Assembly: GCA_023053575.1 (NCBI GenBank)
Contig: JAKZAP010000016.1
Location: 15,208,030-15,272,029 of the forward strand
DNA length: 64,000 nt
Source of the DNA: Branchinecta lynchi
Taxonomy: Eukaryota > Arthropoda > Branchiopoda > Anostraca > Branchinectidae
Direction of reading: 5' to 3'
The notes under the pieces: model-generated
Database searches by the model: none
What the model saw: the letters and a program-made list of their open reading frames with translations, nothing else
What the model was told of the DNA's origin: nothing
Part shown: one piece after another, positions 12,501 through 24,500 of the stretch
Position numbering within the stretch: position 1 is the first letter of the stretch
How the letters are laid out: the number at the start of each line of letters is the position of its first letter
Position numbers and translations under genes: made by a program

Positions 12501-15500
12501 TGCAGGGCAAAGAGACTCATATCTGATCATTATTAGTTCAGTTTTGTTGGGGCTATTCTGTGTATTTATATTATTTAACAAGCCGATTTCATATAGGTGT
12601 GCGCTCCTCGGTTTAGGAATATCTTCAACCAGAATGCTACCCTCGGCGTTTGCTTCGCCGGAAAAGAGTCAGCCAGCACGTCGACGATGTTCAAGAAGGT
12701 CTCAATAGCCAGTGCCCGTAAGTTCTCACCTTAAATTGCACTTTGAAGCAATAAGGATTAAAAGAATGATAATTATTTAAAGTAGGAAATAAATTATAAT
12801 TATAATTTAGTGTAAGAGTAAAGTGTAGGTGACGTATAGAGATAAGAAATTTGAGTTGTGATGATAAAGAAAGTTGCGTCACTGAGAGGAGTGGAGGTGG
12901 GATTAAAAAAAAAAATAAAAAAATAAAAAAAAATAAGGATGTGTGTTTTGGCTTACCTGCGAAACATCCCGGCGAAACTTTCTCAGCCGAACATCTCTTT
13001 GGTGAAACTACCCCATGACAAACCTCCTCATGGAAAAATGTCCCCATGGCTTAACTTTGTCAAAGTTCCCCATGGCGAAAGTGTCCGTATGGCGATTATG
13101 GCGAAACATTTCTTCAAGAAAATGTCTCTTTTAAGTTCACCAGGTCTTCATTCAGGCGTATAATCAAAGGTAAAAGAATTTCGACATCTCTTGCGCAGAT
13201 ATAGTGCTGGTTTTGCTTGTGGCATCCATTTCCAATAATTTGTTAGTTTCATGCAAAGATCCTTTGTGTTTTAGTAGAAAGTCATCTAATGATGAGGATT
13301 TTTCTCCTGTCCGATGTTTAAAAATAAATTGTCGTCGTGAGCAATGAGGGAAGATTTAATGACGTGTCAGATTATTGCAACACATCATTTGATTTGAGTC
13401 ATTTGAGTCAACTCCCATTTCAATTCTTGTGTGGGTGATCAGTTTTTTTTTTGGAAAGTCTCAAACTGAAGCACATTATCCAACTTCCAGCTAAATGTCT
13501 CTTTTCTGGATTCGTCGTGAACTAAGACAGACGGGCAGAATCTGCGAAGTGACCCTTACCTTCTTTTGGGATACGAAAAGGCGTTCTAGTCACACAGGAT
13601 TCCATCGAATTTGCCTGCGGCGCCTTTCGTAGTAGGCTCTATTACTGGAAAGTCGCGTCAAAAGCTACATAGATTTTGTTGCGGGGAAGTAGCGATTTGC
13701 TCGAAAAAGTCATGGCCTAATTCAAAAATTTTCTCTGCGGCGCTCATTTTCATTCTGTTAGAAAATTCCCATGGTCGATGTCATTTTGAACCGTGAAAGT
13801 AGTGTCCGCTCTGCGGTCCCGAAACCTGATATTTGTGGGCAGTGGGCACGTTGAGAAAAGGAGGAAGTCACGGTTAGTGATAACAAATGTACGGAATAGA
13901 TTTGATGCTAAATACGTCGAAAATGTATTCGAGAATCCCGAACTGTATTCAAGAGTCACTTCAATGTCTTCGAGGAATCGGTGGTTTTTATTCGAGAATC
14001 GACGAAAAGGCTTAGAGATTAATTTTAGGTATTCGAGGAAACTACAAAAAGTATTCGAGAAAAGATAAAAAGTATTAGAGAATTTCTAAAATGTATTTGA
14101 AATTTCAGTTTAAAAGAGGTACTCAAGAACGACCCAAATTCATTCGAGAATTTTGAAAATAAAAATCCTCGAATACATTTATGTCATTCTCAAATACATA
14201 ATTTCATTTTAAGTGTCAAATACTTTTAAAACACTCTCGAACATTCTTTTTTTCTCGAATACTTTTTGTAGTTTTTCGAAGACTTTTTATCAATTCTCGA
14301 ATGCAAACACCGATTCTTGGAAGACATTTGAGGTGTTCTCGAATACATCTTTTACATATTTAACCTCAAATCCATTCTACACAGATGGCAGGATCTTGAC
14401 ATAGTATTTTTTCAGATTTTGCACTTGTTGATGACAAACAGAGAGTAAAGTATGACTACGCCCTTACTGGTTATACTCAAATGGGCATCTCTTCCCACTT
14501 CGTTAAGAACAGCGTAAGTACCACCTGTTACCGTTTTTGGGTTCCTTTTATTGAAGGAGTAATAAGGTCTTCTATGGCGAATTAATCTTCCACTCTTAAG
14601 TTGCGTTTTTTTGGATTCACTTCTGTTTCGTCAAAGTTTGTAGTTTGGCTCTTGTTTGGTCTTACTTGCGTTTTACTGAGTTCTTGTTTCCGAAAAATCA
14701 AACTACGCCAAACTATGTGTATATATAAAACACAACTTTAGAAGTTTACTTGATATCCACTGGACAATACTCATCAGCTTCGGGAAAAGGTCGGTGGTGT
14801 TATTTTCACTCCTAAACTAATAAAGGGAACGGACTTAAGAGAGTGCAAGATGCAAGCCTCCTTCAATCTGTTATTTGCCCCTAGATAAGAGATGTGGAGG
14901 TCTTTGAATAACTAAATTTGGTGACTAGCTATGGCCCTTGCTTTGAAGCGGTCCCTTGGCTTGCCATACTGTCTTTGACCTTTTTTCTGCTTCCCCCCCG
15001 ATGAAAAATTTGTAGCCTGTCAGTTGTATGATAGTTCGACGAAAAAGTTGCATGTATGTAATGGTACAGAAGACTATCATTCGATGTGCCTCAGACTGGG
15101 TCATCTTAAGCAGTAGTATCCAGTATATAGCATACTGTCTTCCTAAGAGTTACACATTGTGGTAGCAGTTGCTATTGTATGCTATTAAAACTTACTGCTC
15201 CATTTAACTAATTCTTGAAAATTTTCTATCAGGCCGTTCGTTTCTCTACTTCTTCTGTTTCCTGCTTTCATTTCTTCACTATCTACTTGCACAGAGGAAA
15301 GATTTTGTTAGTCGACCGACTAAGTCTTTAGCCTTTCATAATTTTTCTTCTTTGCTTTGTTTTTCAAAATTATTTTTTTTTATTCCCTTTCTTCGAAATT
15401 TTGTTTTGTCCAGGAGTGTAATAAAGTTACCTTAATTCGCACTTCGGAGCGAATTAAGATCAGTCTTGATCTGTTGAATCGCTCCGTCATTGATGATGTG

Positions 15501-18500
15501 ATGATTTGTTAGGCATCAGATGCATCCCAGTTGTATTTCCAAGGCACATCATTCCACTCTTCATCTAGCAACTTTTTGAAAGCTTCCTCGTTGGGTGCTG
15601 ATACCGTGTCGTCGGTCAGGCTGTTCCATGTGTTGACAACTCGACACGAGAAGAACTGTTGTCGTTGTCGGGTTCTGACAGAAGGCTTAAACAGCTTTTT
15701 AGAGTGTCCCCTTCTATCTGCGCCAACGCTCTGGACAATGGGCATACAAATTGGGGGTTGTTCTTGAGAGGTCAGCTTATATGTCATAAGCATGTCAGCT
15801 CGCCGTCGTCGAAAAACAAGTGTTGTTAGTTTCAGCTCCTTCAGACGTTGTTCATAGGATTTATCTTTCATGTTTGTTATTGTCCTTGTGCCTCTCCTTT
15901 GCACTCCTTCTAGGAGCTTTACGTCACCCTTAAACCCTGGTGATGCTAAGCACATTCCAAAATCAACCACTGGTCTGACAAGGGCCTTATACAACTTCAG
16001 GAACACGTAAGGGGATCTACTGGATATGGTTCTTTTAAGGAGGCCAAGGACAGAGTTTGCATGAGAGACAGTCTTTTTGTTGTTAGCATGGAACTTCAGC
16101 TGATGATCAACAATAATCCCAAGATCTCGTTCTTCATCAACAGCCTGCAGTTCTTTGATGCTGTTTGTGGCTCTGTCTAGCATGGTATACTTGGTGCGCA
16201 CGTTTGCCTTGCCAAAGTGTATAACACTGCATTTTTCAATGTTGAAGGACATATGCCATGTTGTTGCCCAGTCTTGGATGCGATTGAGATCTGCCTGAAG
16301 TGACTCGTTCTTAACTGCACCAAACAGCTTTGAATCATCAGCAAATAGAGTTAGACGATTGCTTACCAGTCCAAATATATCGTTTATAAAGATATTGAAC
16401 AGGGTAGGTCCCAGGACACTACCCTGTGGGACACCACTGATAACTTCACAGCTGTTTGAGTAGACTGTTTCTCCTTCTGTAGTGAACAGCCTCACTCTCT
16501 GTGTCCTCCCAGTCAAAAAAGCTGATATCCAGTCCACAAGGTCTTCGTTAATCCCACATGCAATTAGTTTTTGTTTCAGGTGCGGATGGGGAACTTTGTC
16601 GAAAGCTTTGGCTAAGTCAAGAAGAAGGACATCCACAGGTAACCCTTGATCAATCAGGTCTGTTATTGCATCGTATGTCTCCAGCAAGTTTGTTTCTACT
16701 GATTTTCCTGGCTGGAAACCATGCTGACTGGGTGATAGTATTCCGTTAATTTTGAGATGTTGAATAATAGAGTCATTTACCACCCTTTCCAAGACTTTGG
16801 CTATAGCTGAAGTGATGCTAATGGGACGGTAGTTCTCTGCTTTCATCTTACTTCCCTTTTTGAACAAGGGGGTGACAAATGCTGTTCTCCAATCTGATGG
16901 TACTTGCTTTGTATCCAGGGAAACTCTGAAGATTTGGGTCAGTGGTTCAGTAATTATTTCAGCAGTTTCTTTGAGAAGACGGGGATGCAAGTTATCTGGT
17001 CCGGCTGACTTGTTGACATCCAGTGATTTGAGTCTCTTGAGTATATTGAGGCCATCAATCTCAATTTGGTGCATTGGGTGGTGAACTGGTCTGGGATTGG
17101 TTGTAGGTAGTTCCACATCTGACACGTTACTGAACACAGACAAAAATTGGCGATTGAGCTCGTCAGCTATTTCCTTGACATCCGTAAGTTCAGCTCCTGA
17201 GGCTGTTGTTAGCTTGGAGATAGATCGCCTACCAGGGTTTTTAGTGGAGACATATTGCCAAAACTTCTTTGGATTATGCTTGCTTTCTTTGGCTAATACA
17301 GCTTCATGATCCTGGTAAAGTTTCCTAGTCAGCTTTCGCAATTTGTCCCTAGCTCTTTTGAATTTCTCATGTTGATCTGAACTATCTGTTCGCTTGTATT
17401 TTTGCCATGATCTTTTTTTCTTGTTCAACTGCTTCTTGATTTCTCGAGTCATGTACGGAAGAGTCTTTGGCTTTCGTTTATAGGAAACAGTTGTGTTATT
17501 CTCTTGGATTCTAAGCAGTGTTGCCTTAAACTTTTCCCATTGTTCTTCTGCAGTTCCTTGTAGCATCTCTTTCCAATTCACCAGTTCAAGATCCCTTCTG
17601 ATAGACTTGTAATCTCTAAAAACTCTTTTGACCAGTCTATTAGTTACAGTCTTCAGGCGGAGCTGGATTTCAATGGCTATGTGGTCACTTTTGCCAATAG
17701 GGGGTAGGTACTCTACATTTTCAAGAAGTTCCTTGTCATTTACAAAAACAAGGTCAAGCAAAGTTGGGTTTTGGGATGGTCTGTATCGGGTAGGTTTATC
17801 AACAGCTTGGTACAGGCAGAGTTCGTGTACGCAGTCTAAGAACGGTTGTTGTGTTACACCCTCTCCTTGCCCTTGGTATGCAAAGCCTTCTTTCCATGAT
17901 AGTTGAGGGAAATTGAAATCTCCAGCTATAAGCAGGTTACCTTTATGTGTAGCGCTAACTTTTTGGAAATAATCTGCAATAGCTTGTTCAGTATCAATCC
18001 TAGAAGGGGAGGAGGGGCTTCGATATACACACAAAATTCTTGTTGTACCAGGCTCGAGTGGAACTTTCATATCAAAGCAAATACATTCAACGTAATCATG
18101 AGTGGGGATATTATCTACAACTCTTATGTCATACTCTGCTCTCACTAGTGCTAATACCCCCCTCTTGCAATTGCTGGAACTCAAATTTGATATTACCTGA
18201 TAACCGGGAACAGAAATGTGACTGTCTTCCAACTTCGTCAGACTGTTCTTGGGACACACTTCTGTCAACAATACCAGGTCATAACCCCTGTTTATAACCA
18301 GTTGCTTAACTTCTTCTGTCTTATTTGTTAGTTGGTCAACATTGGACACTAGTAGGTAGAATTCCGAATTCTTTATTTTACCTTCTTCTTCATCTGCGCC
18401 ATGCGCGCTCTTTTCGGGGGCACTGTTGTCACTGCAAATCGAATCGGTGGGGCATGGCCTTGTCTCAGAACTCTGAGGAGATTCAGCGGTAACAAAGGAC

Positions 18501-21500
18501 GCCGATTCCGAACTCGATGCCGATTCATTTCGGACACGCGTAAAGTTAATATCCTGAACACTTTCATACGGGCAGTCTTTATTTTCAGAATGTAAAGAAG
18601 AAAAACTCGTGAAGCTATTTACACTGTACAAAGAAGTTGGAGCATCGCTACTGATTACTCCATCGGCTCCAAGTTTTTTTGGACGATTTTGTCTCCTCTG
18701 ATGACAAGATCGATTTCGCCCTTCGAGATCCGGTCCCGTAGCTCTGCAACTAGCGTTTTACGCTTATCTCTGTCTTCTTTCGATGTATCCATCCGGAACT
18801 GGACAGCTTCTTTGAGTGCGCGCCTATCGAACGACTGTTTTGCTATCTTCATTCCAACTGATCGGTGACTGACTGTGAAAATGACTGGGACAATATTAGT
18901 AGGTAGTTCTCCCGCTGGGGGGCTGGCAGTCTTGTTCTTTGGTCTCAGTCGCCGTGCGTTTGAGACTTCAGTGTCAATAGAGTACTTTTGAAACAGGAAG
19001 CTTTTTATGAAGGTTGCGTCGGCGTTACCTTGTTGGTCTTGGTTGAGCGAGTGGTTTTCGGGGATGCCAAACGCTATCACATTGTTTTTCCTTCTTTGGC
19101 GATCCCGATCCGCTCTAATCAAGTCATTTACTTTCTTGTCCACCCGATCAGAAAGATCCTGTTTGGTCGAAAACTGTTCCTTCAGATCTTTGATTTCAGA
19201 CCTTAGCTTCTCAACTTCAGCCTTCATTTTATCCATAGTACACATCTTGCCCAAGTCTTCTTCAATAGAATCAACTCTTAGTGTTACACCTGCCACGAGC
19301 AATTCCATATCCTTTTTGAACGTTTTCAGAGATTTGTTGACGACACTGCTGACAATGCTGTTGACATCTTCCTTTGTTAAACCTTGACGGACCCTAGGGT
19401 CGTTTTCGCACAGAGGGCACAGCCAATGAAATTCGTTGCCATCACTTAGCGTGTTTATCAGGTTGTATTTTGCCTGTGTCATGTCTGCACATGAAATACA
19501 GAGCCACTTGGCACAATTGTCACAGTTGAGAGCACTGGATTCAGGCATTAGCTTAGTTTTGCAACCGGCACACTTGTCCTCACCTGTTTTTGAGGGTGAC
19601 TGTTGTTTACGTTTTGGTGCTCTTTCCGCCATTTCAGTGGCAACACTGTTATTACAGGTGATGAATGTTCGCTACTGCAGTAATCGGCAACACTGTTTTT
19701 GGCGGAATATTCGAATCGTCTTTTAACGGCGTGTTCCACCCTTCTAATAATAGTAGCTGTTCTTTTCATTTTCGTTCCAAGCTCGAGAAAATTAACTATG
19801 CTGGCCGTTCCAGCCTCATCGAAATAGTAACTAATAGTAACTATTTGCTTACCACGCTCGGGAGTGTCGCAGGCCTTGTAACTACGAATATCTGTGATGT
19901 GATTGGCCAGATGAGCCCGGGGCACGATATTTTGCTGAAAATAGAAAAATACATTCCAGCCTTGATGCGAAAAAGCCACTAATCGTGACGTCTTGCATAG
20001 TAGCTATGGTAAGTAGGGTGGAACAAGCTCATAATTGTTAATATAGCAGCATTTTGTAATCCGTATTTCTGCTTTCAGAGTACTGGGGATATCCTACTTG
20101 GTGCACCAGGAGTGAATCTTTGGAGAGGTAATATATTACTCTTTTTTACTCTTTTGGGGTATGTGGTTGGGTAGAGTTCTGGGAGTCAAAGTTTTAACCT
20201 TCGACTGTTGAGCTTAGCAGAGTCTGGCATCCACTCGATTCCTTCTAACGAGGCACGATTGGTCAAAGAGGTCCCGTAGACACGTGTTAGTGCGCTAAAT
20301 CGAGAAGTCAGATGAGATGTATCCTACGTGTAGTTCGGTTATTCTTGGAAGGGTCCTTTCAAAAGTTCCTTTCTTTTAAACAGATACCTTGCCAAGAATG
20401 GCCAAAATAGTGCTAGAATAAGGCTCTCTAAATAGGGAGGAGAAGAATACTTATCTTGGTTAGGTTTTCAGTATCATAGATAGAACATCCAAACTCACAA
20501 CAGTACTAGTATTCTCCGCCGGGAAAAACAAACCCTAAATTACTTTGCTGCTTGCTTAAGAAATACTCTATATGACCAAGTCCAAAACACGCCAATGATC
20601 CTCAGGAAGAAGGAGTAAGCGTGTCCGTACGACTCAAACTCAACAACTCGAATCCTGTGTCAATCAATCACTGCGATCTTTCGGGGCAGCTCAGACACCA
20701 GTTCTGCCTTTCTTCCGCTAGGTACCCGGAGAGCTCGGAGATTTTGTATCGGCAAGGCGAGATAGGGCGATTCTGGTGATCTCTTGGATTCCATTTCCAA
20801 AAAGCAAAGCTAGAATCCTCTGAGCGCAAGAAAAAACGGAAAGTCGTTGCGTCTCAGTTGTCACCTTTACAACTTCTCGATGACTTGCCGAAATCACTTT
20901 CCACTCGCGAAGTGGATTCGCTTTCCAAGTACTGGTGGAAACTAGGGGAGCGTGATGAGCAGCTCTGGAAAGCGAAGCGAGTTTTAGCCGCAGTCGCAGA
21001 AATAGCCGGCACATAAGCTCGCAGAGTTTCCCAGACCGCCTGAATCGCAATATAGTCATCAAGAATATTGGGAGCTATGTGTTTAAGAAGGTTTGAATTC
21101 ATACTACCGTCCACCTATTGCCATTAAGGTCACTTCATCTACGCTAGGCAGTGATTCAGTAGTATAGATGCCGTTCTGCTTTATCATCGCTGAGAGAAAA
21201 ACAAAGGTGAATAAATGAAAGGAAAGCATTTTTTGTCAAGGATCAGCCGAGTTTGTTCGTTCTAATCCGTTTCGCTTATACGAACAATCCCATTGCGCAA
21301 CCACTACGGCCAGGGTCTGGGGGTGACCCTCTCCCCCCCCCCCTTGGTCCAGAGAGTCGTACTGTCAGCCGCATGTTTTGAGCTTGCCTGCATGACACTC
21401 GGACATTTTGAGCTTGCGGCAATGGAATAAGCAGTTATTTAGCTCGGCTGTTAGACCATAATCATCTTCAGCGATGAGGGGCTTGTAACTTTTGCTAGTT

Positions 21501-24500
21501 GGTGTACCTATTAATCATATTATTTGTGTTGCGAGAGGAGCAATTTGGTTTTGTCGTGTTTTTTTCCTATTCCTCCGATTTCAGCTTATTACTAGAAAGC
21601 GGTAACGGTGTAACGTGTGCGGTTTTTACAGAAAGTGTGGGCCCAAAGCCGGATTGATGAATATGACATTACATTCTGGAAACTCTTGCCTGGCGCAAAA
21701 AAGGATGGTTTTCCTTGTCCTCGCCAGAGCCTACGGTGTGTGAAGTAAAGTAAAGTTGCACAGCCTGTGTCAGAGAGGAATATCTGAAGTTATGCAGCCA
21801 AGCTTTCTTTTCATCAAATCATGTTTCTGCTTTCGAGTGGAAAGCTCCGCTCTAGCAGGCAAGCAGACACGCACCAGTTTTAAATTGAAGATGGACTAAA
21901 ATCTATAAGTGCTAAATATGCGCGGCAGATGAACCGGTATATCTTCTGATGCTATTTCAAATAGAAAAATTTACAGAATCAAAACAGTGTCATTTTCCCA
22001 CGGGTCCGAAAGTGCTTCCATCTATTTATTTTTTTATTTTTATTTGAATCCAATACCGACCAGCTAGGGCCATTATACATACCAAAATAACACTTCACAA
22101 GCTTACACTTTACATAGCTGCGTTCAAACAGTGCAACATATGGGAAAAGTTACGATTCGGTAACTGCATTCATTTCACTGACAAGCTCGAAACATGTGGC
22201 TGTCCTTCGAACAAGGTCGAAGCCTACGATTGTTTTGTCAGATGCGACTTATAGAAGTATGTACGTAAGCTACGTAAACATAGGACTTTAGATAATCTGT
22301 TCGCAAAATACGACAAGAAACAGGTCATTCGCAGGCAAAACTAGACCTACGGTGCCTGGGCAACGTAAAGTGTTGCAGCTATGACAATCATTTTTACCCG
22401 GAGATGTCGCTCGTTTGGGATCCGGCTGAAACCGGAAATTTTTTCAAGTTATATTTAAAGTTGATTAGATGTTTTTATAAAGAGATGCGCTGCATTCGTT
22501 CCTGAACTTTCTTTTTTGCTGAGCAAGTAGTTCGCTCTGAATTCGGCCGAAATTATCGATCAGTATTGTCAAAATAGGTACGACTTATAGAGGTATATCT
22601 GACCTAGGTTGTCTCAAATGACTAGCTATTTGCTTAATTAGTCTGTTTTCAAACTTAAATCGTAAAACATTTCAAGGATTCTGTCGAAGACTGAATCTAG
22701 CGAAGACAAGACCCAATTGTCTTGATCAAGCATTACATTTTCGGGATCCCGTTGAAACTTTTGCCGCTGCCACGTAACAACATTTGGCAAAATTTTGTAC
22801 TCTATTTGGGAGTTATTGAAGTCACAGACAGATCTGTGATGTCATAGCCATCCTGTACTTTTATTTGGAATCCAAAAAAGACTCCGCCTGTAGCATCTTC
22901 CATGGTTGCATATTCTCTATCTTGAAGAAGGGCGCGTCGTTTAGGTGAGTTTTGGCTTAAGTTCTGAGCAATGTCAAAACTAAAATTTGTTTGGGAAGTA
23001 GTTGAAGCCAGAAAAAAGATGTATTTAACGAATTTCGGCTGCGGCGTCTTTCGCATTGTCCCCTTTACACTATTTAGTTGAAGTCTGCGTTTTCTAGCTG
23101 GGACTTGAAGCTCGAAATTTTAGGGTCTGGAATTTGAAAAAGCCGAGTTAAAATTAAAATTCACTGCGGCGCTCAGTTTAAATTTGTCCCGGGTGCATAA
23201 TGGTAGAACCTTCCACCAAGGCTAACTCTCTCGAGCGGAAGCTTTAAAGTTTAACTAAAAATGGGTGGGATAGGACAATCTAGTACTATCACGAATAATC
23301 GATTTTTGAAATAGTGGATCTTCCGTGTGATTTGTCTCACCTTTATGCGCTCATATTTCTGTTGTATGTATTACCAGAAAGATTTATGAACTTTTTTTTT
23401 TCATGCACTAAGTAGTCTTCACCAAGCTCACCACTGCCCACTGAAAAGCCGCGTTTATGTTGAGATGAAAATTTCCCGCGGCATAGTAGAATTGACGTTA
23501 TGGGGACGGCAGCAGATATTTTGAACGTCATAACTAGAGCAGATAGTGGAAAATAAAAAAATATCTTTGCAGAATCCAGTTATTCAGTGTATCCAATTAA
23601 ATGACACAAAAATAAGTTGCCTTTTCAGTTAAACTTTCATGAACGTATGATGGAATCCCTATTATTTGTGTATTTTATTATTATATTCCTGCAATGACCT
23701 TTTGCCTAGCCTTTCCTAAAAAAGATATTAATATTTCTTGAAATTCTTACATTTGCAAGTGGTGCTGTTTTTTTTGTCTATGATTTCTTATCGGTATTAT
23801 TACCGGTCATTAGCCAGTCGTCTGTTCGAGGTCGTCATCCCCAAAGTGCATAAGCAATTTGAATCGCCCCCGACTACGACGTTCGTTTTTGGGATCCCAA
23901 AACGTAAGCGACGAGATACCCATGACTTCGTAAAGTTTATCCGTCCGTCTGTCTGTCTGTTAGCACTCTAACTCTCGAAGGATTGAGATATTTTGTTCAA
24001 ACTTAGTGTGAGGATCCTTTGGGTCAAAGTACAGGTCAGGTTTGTAGATGGGCCTCGCAGCATATTTAGGGTTATTAATCACGTTTCAAATTAAAAGCCG
24101 ATTTCTGAAACCTATTTCCACGTCGGACGACCAGTTCGTTCGGAATCCTGTCAACGATGGAAAGTTGGTAAGCATCAAAACTGTATTCTGGAGTCGTTTG
24201 GACCTGTGAACTATGTTAAGCGGACATGCTGAGTCTTTATCTGGAAGTTTTTATCTCGCCCGACAAGTAGTTCGCCCGGAATCTGGCCCAAGCCCGAAAC
24301 ATTCTAAGAGGTCATTCTGAAATCGATTAGAGGTTTGCCTTAGGATAAGAACAAGCGACGAATTCATTTCTTAAGTTTATTTGCATAAATATAGAGGTCT
24401 AAACATATATGTTGTATCCAGATCGGGTCAAATTTGCCTTAATTTGTCAAGAAACGACCTTCAGTGTCATTTTTGCAACATATTCTAACGGTTAATAAGA

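Larger units (their letters stand above)
15410..19726 (-). mobile_element. Near full-length CR1/L2-type LINE in intron 3, antisense to the integrin gene
   Basis: Two uninterrupted ORFs lie on the minus strand: ORF1 (19632-18655) and ORF2 (18631-15509), separated by 23 bp. A short 5' leader (about 19633-19726) contains two copies of CAGTGTTGCC. The 3' UTR carries a perfect 10-bp stem hairpin. The 5' end abuts a family D MITE at 19727. Intact ORFs with all visible catalytic residues mean it is young, and it could still be mobile. The clade is inferred from the PHD-type ORF1 and the AP-endonuclease/RT ORF2 without a visible RNase H. I did not find a convincing target-site duplication. Confidence 0.92.

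Noticed and set aside
13605..13770. Possible exon with ACGAFRSRLYYWKV reading
   Set aside because: It resembles another intronic region (23032-23190), so it is repeat-derived, and no suitable donor keeps the integrin frame.
19548..19982. Overlapping 100-143-aa ORFs on both strands near exon 4
   Set aside because: They lie across the LINE leader and a family D MITE; similar peptides appear in the other D copies.
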